Source of the DNA: Lineus longissimus
Taxonomy: Eukaryota > Nemertea > Pilidiophora > Heteronemertea > Lineidae
Reading direction: 5' to 3'
Assembly (NCBI RefSeq): GCF_910592395.1
Contig: NC_088312.1
Span: 4,278,001 to 4,342,000 of the forward strand
Length of the DNA stretch: 64,000 nt
Part shown: one piece after another, positions 48,642 through 60,475 of the stretch
How positions within the stretch are numbered: the first letter of the stretch is position 1
Layout of the letters: every line of letters starts with the position of its first letter
Made by a program: the position numbers and the translations under genes
The notes under the pieces: generated by a model
The model's database searches: none
Told to the model about the DNA's origin: nothing
What the model saw: only the letters and a program-made list of their open reading frames with translations

Positions 48642-49793
48642 AGTAGTTGGTAGTTGGCAGATGATTTAAGTTCAGCTATGATATCATTTTTCTCACTATG
48701 GTGGGAAATTAAACAGCCTTGGTCTCGTTAGTCCCAACACATCTAGACTCGATTGTCGCCTATCCCCGTTGTTGACTTTTTAGAAGGTTACCCATATGGA
48801 TACCGTAAGCGTATGCCGGTATAGAATGTTCTTCTTACAAATATCAGATCGTGGCTCAATACTCCAAAGAATCATTCAAAACGAAAAAGTCTTTGTAATG
48901 AATTTAATTCGTTTTCTACTTCAAGAAAGATATCAAATTGAGATAGATTTGGCTTAATCCTAAGAATGTTTACCCCGTAGTTTTAGTCTGTGTAAACCAA
49001 CAAACATTGCTTTTTCAATGGACTTGCAAACAACCTTTTTACATAGGTGTCATCTCAAATAGACCATCAAAATATGGTATACCAGTGTACAGCTAAGTAC
49101 AGTAAATCCGGCCAACAGTAGATTGAAATACATCAGAGCATATCCCGCTTTTGCTGCTAGGTCAACCGATCCTTCCTTTTCTTAAGAAATAAAGCGTAGA
49201 GCTATGAGATATGATATAGATAGCGCGTCTTGTTCAACTATTCTTTCAATATCAATGCTGTCACTAATGCATATTAGTGTCTTGTCCGTCGCTCAATAAC
49301 TAACCGTCAGTCATCGACCAGTTGACGGTTCTGAATGAGTTGAAAAAATCGCACTGACTACTTTCGATGATCAATGCCTTCTGGTTTAGCATTTGGTGTG
49401 GGGCGAGATCTACATGTTCTGTAGACAAGACGGTAGTATCGAATGAGAGTGAGATCCAAAAGAAGAAATAAAAACTACCATCAATCGCATGACAACTGTC
49501 TATGGGGCTGTCCAGATCGTTATTCCCGGTACTGATTGGTCGATGACGGATACAGGTCGGGTGAACTGTAGCCTAAAGATAAGAATATTTTATTCCCCCG
49601 CCGGATTTTTTCTTGAGGGGTCAAAGATATCTTTTCCATAGGTAATGGGGTTTTCCATCCACCGCCTCGACCTTCTCGTGACCGTTAGAGACAATGTGAC
49701 TCTTTACCGGGGCTCTATGACTATAAACAAGCTTGACATTGCCGTTTTACACTCTGTAGTTTTGCTATATTTCGTGGATGACGCACCCAATCT

Positions 49794-50573
49794 TTAAGCC
49801 ATTGTCAAAGCTCGTATGTGCATTGGTGCCACCAAGTGACCTGGAGTCGTTTCAATACTGGGCAAATGAGAGTCGTGGACTTCCACAGCAAAATGCCGAT
49901 TGTTTAACTCCTTACAAAAAGAGCAATACTTGTTACCTAAAACGTCACAAAATTGACAGGAGCGAAAAGATCCATTTGTGCCAAACCTTCTACACCTCGG
50001 GTCCTTTTGATTCCAGACTTTCAATTCCTCATTGAATCGCTTATGGACGTAATCTTCCCTTGCGTGTGGTGATGCCATGCACTCCTCATAAACACTAGGA
50101 AATGGTATGAAATCATTTTGAAATCGTCTCACTTTTCCAGTCGATAAATAGTTCCCAAAAATGAGTTTCCTCTCAGCGAAATAGTTCCAGTTTGCATTGG
50201 GAATGTATTCCCCTTTCGGTAACTTCACTAATGGAAAGGATACCATTTTCTCTGGCGAATCATTTTCAGGCGATCCTTTTCTGTTCGGAATATTTGGCCT
50301 AAAAGGATACCATGGCTGCAGATATGCCTCCATCTGCTTATGATTCATGGTCCAACTCCCCGCTGCCGCCCAATTATTCGGCGTCAAAAGCTTGACCTCC
50401 GGGCGCAGCTTTTGAACGTTACTATGTCTAGCAAGCCTTGACTGAAACGTCAGATGTGAGGAACTTAAGTCAACGATTTTTGAAAGCCATCCCAACTCTG
50501 TCAAGCGTTTAGTTGATTCTTTTTTCGTTTTGACACGTAAGAGGTGTCCCCGGAGTTCTGTTGACGGATCCAT
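49794..50573 (-). CDS. Uncharacterised Cys-motif protein, paralogue 2
   Basis: Single open exon, 259 aa, from ATG at 50573 (context GAAATGG) to TAA. Upstream the frame is open without another ATG to a TAG near 50642, so this is the best start unless an upstream exon is spliced on. The N-terminal half is polar. Tryptophan-rich patches follow: NNWAAAGSWTMNHKQ, LQPWYPFRPNIPN and NANWNYFAERKL. Next is an FPSVYEECM segment. At 206-220 lies a full zinc-ribbon-like knuckle CQFCDVLGNKYCSFC (C-x2-C-x7-C-x2-C), then VHDSHLP at about 232. Shared with the protein at 47.3-48.6 kb: FCD[IV]LG, C-x2-C and a His-Asp-x(3)-Pro. No membrane span, no signal peptide. Function unknown; I recognise no described family. 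Confidence 0.68.
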   Translation of the reverse strand: MDPSTELRGHLLRVKTKKESTKRLTELGWLSKIVDLSSSHLTFQSRLARHSNVQKLRPEVKLLTPNNWAAAGSWTMNHKQMEAYLQPWYPFRPNIPNRKGSPENDSPEKMVSFPLVKLPKGEYIPNANWNYFAERKLIFGNYLSTGKVRRFQNDFIPFPSVYEECMASPHAREDYVHKRFNEELKVWNQKDPRCRRFGTNGSFRSCQFCDVLGNKYCSFCKELNNRHFAVEVHDSHLPSIETTPGHLVAPMHIRALTMA

Positions 50574-50604
50574 TTCGATTGCGCTGGTGGAACTTTTTAT
50601 GAAA

Positions 50605-50805
50605 TCAGCAGCATTTGCGTTCACGGTGTTTCGTTTGCTCTACAAGATCCACTAGAAGATTTAAGTCATCGCAAATGATGCAGTTTTCCTTTTCCAAGAA
50701 GTATGATTTACTTGATTTCCGCGGATGTCTTAGTCCATAGCTGGTTCTTGGTTTAAAAATGCATAGTTTCTCTTGTGATGGCCTACTCGTAGTCTCCTTA
50801 CTTGA
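50605..50805 (-). pseudogene. Possible frame-shifted 5' extension of paralogue 2
   Basis: Directly upstream, in another minus-strand frame, 66 codons stay open without an ATG: KLCIFKPRTSYGLRHPRKSS, then SYFLEKENCIICDDLNLLVD, then LVEQTKHRERK. The hydrophilic, CxxC-containing sequence reads like protein. The frame stops just after overlapping the start of paralogue 2. Either a 1-2 base shift (mutation or assembly error) separates it from the gene, or it is a 5' exon spliced elsewhere, or chance. Confidence 0.3.
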
Positions 50806-51233
50806 CTTTTACCACCAACAAACAGTATTTGATTAGGATTGTTATTTACGGATGTTCATGTGTCAGTTCAATTGAACCCTCGTTCGGGTGAATATGCTTT
50901 GTTCTATATACTTTGTTCTTTATTCGCCTGATCACCTAATGAACCGGTCATACACGCGTATTTAGGCCCTCGTCTAGCCATCAACGACTCACAGACGACA
51001 ACTTCTTCTATTAGCCCTAATTTGATGACATACCGGATATCTATCTTATTGGCAAAAATAACTTAGTGTACAAAAGATCCGACTCTCAACAGTCGCTGTA
51101 TGAGAAATCCTCAGTTAAGTGTGAATAACTGAACCTTGAGCTGTATCCATCCTTTAAAAACAGTTCCCTCAACAGAAAGATGAAATGAGCAACATCACAG
51201 AAAAACGAATAAATGTAGTTGAATATCTATCTA

Positions 51234-51518
51234 ATCATGCGCGGTGAAAGGTTATCCAAATCCGAGGAAGGGAGCTTCAAACAAGTCGGAGAGATGGGTT
51301 GTCTTGGATACGATGAATATAATAATCTTTCCAATGTCACCCATGATGCAACTTACATGAATGATAGACTATCACGGAGTACAAACATGACGGAGTTACT
51401 AGAAGTTGACAATACTCCTATAGCTTCGTTATCTTCAGAAATACGGAGAATTTGCCGTCAATTGAACTTCAAATGGATTTGTTTAGTAGGCCTACTTCCG
51501 CACATGCTAGGAAGCTAA
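51234..51518 (+). CDS. Doubtful ORF, about 94 codons
   Basis: A plus-strand frame beginning MRGERLSKSEEGSF, with NLSNVTHDAT and SLSSEIRRICRQLN, then a hydrophobic end WICLVGLLPHMLGS and stop. Composition is protein-like, and it has a single short hydrophobic tail. No homology signature or splice support. It could be chance or an unrecognised small gene. Confidence 0.2.
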   Translation: MMRGERLSKSEEGSFKQVGEMGCLGYDEYNNLSNVTHDATYMNDRLSRSTNMTELLEVDNTPIASLSSEIRRICRQLNFKWICLVGLLPHMLGS

Positions 51519-54312
51519 TCTTTTGTAAAATTGTTTGAACATCGTAAAAAGTAAACGATTGAATTAAAAAAGAACGAATTATGACCCGCTCTCTTTTTCA
51601 TTGCTATTGATATATGGTTCCTCATGTTGTTGACACAGGGTTGCCTACATCACGAACAACAATTTGCAGTAATCGAGTTGGATTAAACTAATGGCTGGCT
51701 AAATGGTATCCTTTGTGTTTAGATTCAATATTTGTGTTATGACTGTTGGCAGAATTAATAAGTCTACATTCATGGTAGAACGAATGTCTATATGTACCAG
51801 CAAAACTGTAAAATGCAAAAACTGCAAAACTCCGGGATTATGGCCTACCCCAGACACAGGCCTGCTCCATCCCAAAACATTTAAGGACGTAGGAGCATAA
51901 ACTATGAATCTAATCTTTTGCAGCAGTGCTTCGGCTGTATGTATTCAGCAAATAATAATTACATTGGACCGCATTGTCACCGAAATAAAATTAGATTTGG
52001 TGATGATGTTCAAAGCAGAAACTGCTTTGTATGAAATTCTTGTTTGTGGTCAAGAGATGAGGAAGATCTCTCTTAAGGAAAACACAATTAATGTCGGTGT
52101 TGTGAGCTAGCACCATGAGCTGGGCAAAGGAATAGGCTATCATTATAGATGGAGACACCCGAATAAAAGGCGCACATGACAACTCTTACATCAGTTCTTC
52201 AGCGTGCAGATTCTGTCTCAATAAGACAAATATATTGATGAAAACATATATCCAGAATGCGGTATTTCAATTATTTACAGCGTCTGGGAGAAGTTCCTGA
52301 AGGGGAACCATCTTTGTCTAAATAGCAATGATCACATGCAGTGTAGTGGGCGACTCCCATCGCTTTTTGCAAGCAGAAATGCCAGAAGGAAATGTTTCCT
52401 TGAGGTCTGATTTCATCTTAAAATAAAAACTAGCTGCGGAAAGTCGATAGCAACGGACTACCCCGTAAAAATCTCAAAGGAGCACGGGCGCTTGGCCGCG
52501 GATATCAAAGAAGCTGACATAACATGGTTACATCTCCGAAGTTTAAAACATCCAGTCGTACCGCAATATTCCAAATTCTAAATTATCTTACCTTACCGCT
52601 ATCTCTCCGTCGCACCGCATTGAATCAGCGGAGATATCTGAGAAATAATGATATTAACTGCGATAGAACCTCCCACGGTAGTTAAAGAACGTTTAAGTGA
52701 AACGTTTCGTTTCGTTTTTGTCCGTCTGATAAGGAATTCAATCAATCAGTCACATCCAATTAGAATCGATGCTAATGAGAAATGAGAACTCTTGGAGTTT
52801 TTGAAATATTACCCTCTTCCTAATCAGGCATTGCTATTAGTTTTTCAATTAGTGTTGGATTTGTGTTATCGAGAGTGATTGAGGGCACAACATTACTTGA
52901 TCATTAACATATATTCCTGAAGAGAACGTATATTTGGTTGCTTCGATTCTTCTTTCTTCAATCATAATGCAACTTGAACTGTTAGATGTAGTTCGGAACA
53001 GAGATAGAGATGGAAATGGTGCGGTGCCCTTCCCTCACTCGGCGGTGATGATTCTTTAAAACTTTGTTTCCGGGCAGAGGCGATGCAGAGGTGAGGCTGA
53101 GGCAAAAGGTGGCCTTTGGCGGCGCCATCCGTGACACAAAAACATATTACTTCAAAGTATTGAAGTAATTGAAGTAGTGTTTTTGGTGACACGTCTAGTC
53201 ATCACATCGGCCAGGCATCCTACGATTTAGAGTGGTTAATCGATTTTGATGTTTACCCTGGCACAAATAACTGTCCCCAAATTGATAACCTTGACTGAAA
53301 ACGATTTTTTTTGTATGTGTTCATTCTGTAACATTATACAATTCAAATTGCCTACCTGATTACAAACATACTTTAAGGATAGGAATTTCCACTAGTTTCC
53401 AAGTTCAGCTAAGTCACAGCGGTCCGAGGCTATATGTAAGTTAGCAGCAAGGTGAACATCAATATGATACATTGTAGTATACCTGAAAAAGGAATGTCAT
53501 GACTGTGCACTGATGTCATCGCATTAGATACATACATGTAATAGTACTTAAATGCAACACCCAAAGTCCTAAAAGATTGAGAAGGAGTGTTTTATCTTAG
53601 GACTCAGTCTACTTCCCAGCGGTTCAAGTTATCAAAAACCCATCCATCTGTCTCTTGACCCCAAAGTGACATCGAATTCATTTTACATGATGACCAATCA
53701 TTTTAATATTGAGGCTACTTGAACCACGAAATCCAAATAATGAGCTTAAAAGCGGCAATACATGAACGAAATCCGACAATTCGTTCATTCTACCAAACTG
53801 CATGTCCTTTTCCACTCGTCACTCAAAATTGCACTCGGTTCTCTGTCTTCTCTGTTACTTCGTTTCAGTATGGTGTTTCCATAAGCACAGAGTGGAACGC
53901 AGTGTTGGATTTCTGGCCAATCTCACTAGACTCTCCGGACCTTTCTTGCACCACAAGCAGCGAATTATCGCGCAGACGTCTTCAAGCAGCTCGCGTGGAA
54001 GCTGCAATCACGTTGCTCGGATATGGAACGCGATGCTTAAACTGTTATCTCTTTTCCAATTAACGATCCTGTTGTTCCTAACGTTGGATGTTCTTTATTT
54101 AGGCGTGTCTGGTAGGATTAGAAAGGATAACTGATCGAGTCCTAAAGGAATATTGTACCATTTTAAACAATAACGTTATCATTGTCTCTATTATATTTAA
54201 ATGGAACGAGTTTATTCATTCATTTTGATATATTGGGCGGATTTCATATCATATTCTTGCAGGTGGTTTTGATCTGACTCGATCGATTGTGCATATTGAT
54301 ATCATTCCCATA

Positions 54313-54376
54313 ATGGAGGGTAAAGTGGCGATCTTTGTCGCATGTTTGACATGTGTCGTCTGCTTAAACACGACAG
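54313..54376 (+). CDS. Likely signal-peptide exon of an unidentified secreted protein
   Basis: After a good acceptor (ATTCTTGCAG, ending 54264) an exon carries 5'UTR and an ATG at 54313. It encodes MEGKVAIFVACLTCVVCLNT followed by T and a phase-1 GTGAGT donor. Hydrophobic core, small residues near the end and the phase-1 exit are the classic form of a first coding exon of a secreted or membrane protein. I could not find a convincing second exon. One strong acceptor at 57045 would add 13 residues and a stop, making a 35-residue precursor, but that is a guess. Confidence 0.4.
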
Positions 54377-55707
54377 GTGAGTTGTTTACTTTAATTTTAT
54401 ATGACAATGATATCAAATTTCTGAATACCCATATATATTTGGTTCTTGATATATTTGGGGATTTCTTAATGTTGCTTTGTCAGTGTGAAGAGTAATATCG
54501 AGGAACCTTAAAATTTGTATCCTATCACAATGGATACCCATGTAATAAGAACGTAAGTCCCTTGTGAGACCAGCCCATATCGGTATCGTATTTTCGATGA
54601 CTGATTGATTTAGGTAGGAACCATTGGCTTTAAATTACAATCAGTTATTGGTTTATTACCCGGATTTTGACTGAGGGTGGTGCAGAGTACTGCCCGGATG
54701 TTGAACAGTACATGTGTAGAGTGTTTACAAGAATGCTTATCACATGAAATAGAGCGAGTTTCTTCTTATTATCAAAATCGCGTGGTCTAGCACCCTGAGC
54801 ATCCTCATGGTCTACACTCCCTTAAACGTAGTAGCGGTAGATGTAAAAAACCTTGCTGATCAAGATGGTGGTCTGGAGAAATAGGCTTTTGAACATCAGT
54901 GGAGAGTCGATTTGCCAACGACCCTTTATGGTCATCGATCTCACCCGGAGGTACGAATCCTGCCAGTTACCGAAAATGATACAATGTTGACTAAATCTGC
55001 CCACTACATTGGTGGTTTTCCAACCTCCCAAAGGAGCACTGATTGATCTGATCTGGAGGTCTTGCAAGTCGCTGTATCGATTTCAAGTAAGTCGCCGTGC
55101 TTTTTTTCATATTGCCCATGGGGAAACCTTGCAAAAACTGCATAGGTCAGCCCTTCATATCGAACAATGGTATGGTTATACAATAATGTTACGATGTCTG
55201 ATATAAAAAGCGTCGAAATCACTCGATGGCCCCTACTTTCTAAATGGTGGAATGGTTGATTAATGCGCAATGAATAGCAAATAAGATATACAACTTGCTA
55301 CTTTGGACACTGACTTTTCATCCTTTGCAATAGAAAACAGAATGATGTCAGTAAAGTCGTAAATTTTATGAGTTCTTGTTTACATGTACTGAACTTACCC
55401 GCGCACACAAAGACGCACACTTCAATCCCAAATTGATGTTCATCACAGACGTCTGTACACGTACATGTATGTATATGTATCCCTGTATCACCCCCCTTCT
55501 TGGATTTCTGCAAAAGCAGAAACTAATTGATTTACAAGGAGAAGAAAACTCCGTAATCAATTTACACTGGAAAAAAAAATTCCCACGCTGAACCAATTGA
55601 TTAATTAAGTGGTTGGCCTTCTTTTATGCGCATATCATGCGCTACCAGCTGGAAAATTGAATAAGCATGCCGAGTCTTAGCGGAATTCTCGTAAGACTAC
55701 AACTGAC

Positions 55708-55956
55708 ATGGCTGTAACCAAGCGTACGGGATTATACATCATCGTTTCTTCCTTACCAAATGAAATGACCAACTACCACATACATTTTCTTTGGCTGATT
55801 GCTGTTCTTTTGTCATGTCCACAATGTTTTTTTGTGCTATTGATAAAGTCCCGCCTGCTGCACAGACTGACGAGATGGAAGTCTGTAAACTGCTTTGCGA
55901 TGGCCGACATTCTCGTTGCGTTTCTTGCAATTTGCCAAATCTCCTTAAGCGTATAG
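55708..55956 (+). pseudogene. Truncated class A GPCR-like fragment (TM1-TM2)
   Basis: The 82-codon frame has two hydrophobic helices, FLWLIAVLLSCPQCFFVLLI and NCFAMADILVAFLAICQISL, joined by a basic loop KSRLLHRLTRWKSV. The AMAD motif with Asp in helix 2 and the short basic intracellular loop are the hallmarks of rhodopsin-family receptors. A TAG follows directly after helix 2, and no TM3-TM7 continues in frame. It is read as a decayed receptor copy; a first exon of a live gene is less likely since no donor is at hand. Confidence 0.35.
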
Positions 55957-56561
55957 AGCACTTTTTAGTTTCTACAAAAGCTTGAAACCTTTACATTTCA
56001 CAAGCTTTACCATGTTATGCAATCAACATCCATTTTCACTTGGGTCATTTTTGGCGGTAAGTTCTGTGATGATCAGTTTACTACATGTGTACTTGAAAGT
56101 CAGCAGCTAATCAAGCAACTTGAGATTTTGTTACCGAAGTCTCACCGTATTCAGTTAATATAAAAGTTCCAGAGCTAATAAAAGCCAATTTCCACAGCGC
56201 GGTCTAGCTACATCCAACATCGTTTCTAGCTCGACCTAACATGATCGATTAAGCCATCCGGAGGCTAATACCCAAGTTTACCCTGTAATGTTGCGACAAT
56301 CCCGAGCCAGACTTCAGGCGACATTATACCAACAGTATTCCAACGGCAAATGACATTAATGAAATGATGGGTTCCCATGGGCTGATGTGAAATTTTCAAA
56401 CGAAGTATCGTATTAGTTATGATATTCCCGAGGTATGACTTCTCTCTCTGGGGCAGTATGAGTAATGGTAATTCGATAAGTCAACCAATAGGGAGTCTAT
56501 GGCTTACAATTTTCCACATGGTAATAAATTACTTTGGTTTTTATATTAGATGCATATCTGG

Positions 56562-57001
56562 TCATGCATTCAAAGATTTGATAAAGTCGGCTTGAAGGGC
56601 AGCAGTATCAAGCTTCTGCTTCGAGACCAAATCGATCCACCAACAAGGAGAGTTGGGTAAGTTCAAGGTATTTCCCCAACTAAACGGAATGCCACTCATC
56701 CCTAAATGAGACTTTCCGTAATTGATAGATAGTGCAACTAATGGCCTCGCCGACGACATCAAAAAATGTCTCAATGTTAAGTCTAATTCGTGAACAACGC
56801 TGAAAAGTTGTGATGAAATAATTTATGGCAGTCTTTAAGGAGGTTGAAGTGAGAGTCCATTCCGAGAGAAAACTGCGCTTTGGAATTTCGTGATTTTACA
56901 CCGAAAACATGTGTAACAGCCAAGTCTGATGTATCAAACACCAACTTAGTCATCACCGGAAAATGTATGACCAAGAACGAGCGATCTGATCTGAAGCGCA
57001 A
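56562..57001 (-). pseudogene. Two adjacent shifted ORFs, possible decayed gene
   Basis: 56783-57001 encodes RFRSDRSFLVIHFPVMTKLV and onward to HHNFSALFTN, then stops. A second frame (56562-56774) goes on with RHFLMSSARPLVALS, then GIPFSWGNTLNLPNSPCWW and KQKLDTAALQADF. Both read like protein and abut in different frames, suggesting a broken gene. The family is not recognised. Confidence 0.25.
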
Positions 57002-57639
57002 TGCTGTTAAATATTCCTAGTTGTTCTTTGACTTTTTGCTTGCAGTGCGAGACAGTCATGAAGAAAACATGTACATAACTGTATAAAAGTGTTATAATTG
57101 GCATCTAATATCCATCCTATCCACTGTGTATTTGAAAGAACCAGCAGTCGAAGTGAAGTCAGTTACCTAACGTTGCAACTAAGCAGATTGGATTACTTCC
57201 ACTCATTCAAATGCACTGCATGACCCTGCTCTGTCATCCTTTTAATGATACATTGTACCAGTGGTCACCAATACCCCAGAAATGTTAAGTGGCAAATTAA
57301 TGATACGCAGAGATCGTGATGACATTAGGCCATCCATATCCGCTGGCGGCAATCTATTTGATGGGGCAATGTACTCTCAGCCACACTGGCCAGGAGCGGA
57401 TGTTGTGCAAACTGTTCAACTGACCATGGGTATAATGGGTATCGAGCTTTAGCAAACACCAGGAAGAGCACTGAGATCGAAGAAACGTGTGGTTTATTGC
57501 CAAGGAAGTCTGGGTCGTAATGGCTAATCCCCATCAGGGTTTGACATGACTCTGCTAATGTCAACCAAGACAGGGCCATGGGAGAAACGTGCCTCAAGTC
57601 CCGCTAAAAATTATCATGTTTATGTAAATATTTTGACTT

Positions 57640-60028
57640 TTGCCCCAGAATCCCTAGAGGACTTCAGATACCTTACTCGGCATATGTACCATCGATAGAC
57701 TAATATTTTCATATTGGGATAAAAATTCACACGCTGGTCACCCCTCCTTTTTCGTCAAGAAGGGGTTAATTGTCAAAGTTGGAACCCTTGAAGAGGCCCT
57801 TTTTTACGATGTTCAGGGGCATACCTTTCTGGAAAAGTGATGGTCTTTTTCATATCCAGGCGTATGGCGCAATGCAACGTGCTTCAAGTCTTTGAAAAAA
57901 TGAGCTCCAAATGTGGGCATGATCATGGTGGCAACGGCAGTTTCAGAGTGCCTAGCAGACTTCAGATACTTTTGTCAACATAAGTACTATTAATTGATTA
58001 ATATTTCAATATTGCCTTAAAAACTCACATGCTTGTCATCCCTCCTTTTTCGTCAAGAAGGGGTTAATTATCAAAGTTGGAACCCTTGAAGAGGCCCATT
58101 TTTACTATGTTCAGGGGCATACCTTTCTGGAAAAGTGAATGTTTTTGTCATATCTAGGCATATGGCGAAATGCAACGTGGTTCAAGTCTTTGAAAAAATT
58201 AGCTCCAAATGTGGGCATGATATTGGTGGCAACGGCGGTTTCAGAATACCTCGAAGACTTCACATACCTTTATCAGCATAAATACTATAAATTGACTAAT
58301 ATTTCAATATTGGGATAAAAACTCACACGCTGGTCAAACCTCCTTTTTCGTCAAGAAGGGGTTGATTATCAAAGTTGGAACCCTTGAAGAGGCCCATTTT
58401 TACTATGTTCAGGGGCATACCTTTCTGGAAAAGTGAATGTTTTTGTCATATCTAGGCACATGGCGAAATGCAACGTGGTTCAAGTCTTTGAAAAAATGAG
58501 CTCCAAATGTGGGCATGATATTGGTGGCAACGGCGGTTTCAGAATACCTCGAAGACTTCACATACCTTTATCAGCATAAATACTATAAATTGACTAATAT
58601 TTCAATATTGCATTAAAAACTCACACGCTGGTCACCCCTCCTTTTTCGTCAAGAAGAGGTTAATTATCAAAGTTGGAACCCTTGAAGAGGCCAATTTTTA
58701 CTATGTTCAGGGGCATACCTTTCTGGAAAAGTGAAGGTTTTTGTCATATCTAGGCGTATGGCGCAATGCAACGTGGTTCAAGTCTTTGAAAAAATGAGCT
58801 CCAAATGTGGGCATGATAATGGTGGCAATGGCAGTTTCAGAATGCCTAGCAGACTTCAGATACCTTTATCAGCATAAATACTATAGATTGACTAATGTTT
58901 CAATATTGGGATAAAAACACACACTCTGATAACCCCTCCTTTTTCGTCAAGAAGGGGTTAATTATCAAAGTTGGAACCCTTGAAGAGGCCCATTTTTACT
59001 ATGTTCAGGGGCATATCTTTCTTGAAAAGTGAAGGTTTTTGTTATATCTAGGCATATGGCGAAATGCAACGTGCTTCAAGTCTTTGAAAAAAAGAGCTCA
59101 AAATAAGGGCATGATAATGGTTGCAACGACAGTTTCAGAATGCCTTGAAGACTTCATATACCTTTATCAGCATAGATACTATAAATTGACTAATATTTCA
59201 ATATTGCATTAAAAACTCACACGCTGGTCACCCCTCCTTTTTCGTCAAGAAGGGGTTAATTATCAAAGTTGGAACCCTTGAAGAGGCCCATTTTTACTAT
59301 GTTTAGGGGCATACCTTTCTGGATAAATGTTAGTCTTTTTCATATCCAGGCGTATGGCGCAATGCAACGAGCTTCAAGTCTTTGGCGACTTTGAAAAAAT
59401 TAGCTCCAAATGTGGGCATGATAATGGTGGCAATGGCAGTTTCAGAATGCCTAGCAGATTTCAGATACCTTTATCAGCATAAATACTATAAATTGACTAA
59501 TATTTCAATATTGCAATAAAAACACACACGCTGGTCACCCCTCCTTTTTGGTCAAGAAGGGGTTAATTATCAAAGTTGGAACCCTTGAAGAGGCCCATTT
59601 TTACTATGTTCAGGGGCATACCTTTCTGGAAAAGTGATTGTTTTTGTCATATCTAGGCATATGGCAAAATGCAACGTGCTTCAAATCTTTGTAAATGAGC
59701 TCCAAATGAGAGCATGATAATGGTGGCAACGGCAGTTTCAGAATGCCTTGAAGACTTTAGATACCTTTATCAGCATAAATACTGTTAATTGACTAATATT
59801 TCGATATTGCGATAAAAACTCTCACGCTGGTCAAACCTCCTTTTTCGTCAAGAAGGGGTTAATTATCAAAGTTGAAACCCTTGAAGAGGCCCATTTTTAC
59901 TGTGTTCAGGGGCATACCTTTCAGGAAAAGTGATTGTTTTTTTCATATCTAGGCATATGGCGAAATGCAACGTGCTTCAAGTCTTTGATAACATGAGCTC
60001 CAAATGTGAGCATAATAACGGTGGCAAC
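57640..60028. repeat. Tandem array of eight 298-bp units
   Basis: The anchor CTCCTTTTTCGTCAAGAAG recurs at 57744, 58042, 58340, 58638, 58936, 59234, 59541 and 59837. Spacing is exactly 298 five times, then 307 (a 9-10 base insertion near 59386, GGCGACTTTG) and 296. Units are highly alike, the first being most diverged. The core AAGTTGGAACCCTTGAAGAG, then GGCATACCTTTCTGGAAAAG is nearly fixed. CCCCTCCTT and AAGAAGGGG in each unit can pair as a short hairpin. No ORF runs through the unit. It is a satellite or large minisatellite, probably kept similar by unequal exchange. Confidence 0.93.
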
Positions 60029-60078
60029 GCAAATATCGTCTTTAGCACTGATTTTCTCAGTGTAGCATATCCATCTGC

Positions 60079-60142
60079 CAAATTTTCGCGGGAGCTTTCA
60101 TTTCGCGGAATTTGCAAATAACCTCGATTCGCGAAAATTAGA
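60079..60142. mobile_element. MITE-like inverted repeat (AATTTTCGCG)
   Basis: AAATTTTCGCGGGAGC near 60080 faces ATTCGCGAAAATT ending about 60141, with an internal ATTTCGCGGAATTTGCAAAT. The 10-base arms AATTTTCGCG/CGCGAAAATT fit a small foldback element. It begins about 50 bp after the tandem array breaks off. Confidence 0.45.
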
Positions 60143-60475
60143 ACGCTTCTCCAATCTTTAACACTGTGCCTTCACCAATCTCACTAATCGATCATACCAC
60201 ATTTCTTAACTCCAATGGCTTCCGTGATTCACCCTTCGTTATGACGACGAAGGTGATAAAAGGTACATGACTTAAAAGCACCCATTCATCATAGTTATGA
60301 GTGTGCCATTCCCGAGAAGAGTCCCCCGATTACATTAGAGATGACGGCAGTGTCGTTGATGACATTATTTTCAATCGTCCCCGGTCGTAATGGAAAAGAA
60401 AGTGTGGAATTGGGCCGCCTTTACTATACGAGCCAGTTCTTCCGCTGTTCTGTTTTCAGAAAACGTTGAAATGAA

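Noticed and set aside
53719-54134. Two overlapping plus-strand ORFs of 110-114 codons
   Set aside because: Both frames are open and neither shows a domain. They could be 5' transcribed sequence of the signal-peptide gene but cannot be supported as coding.
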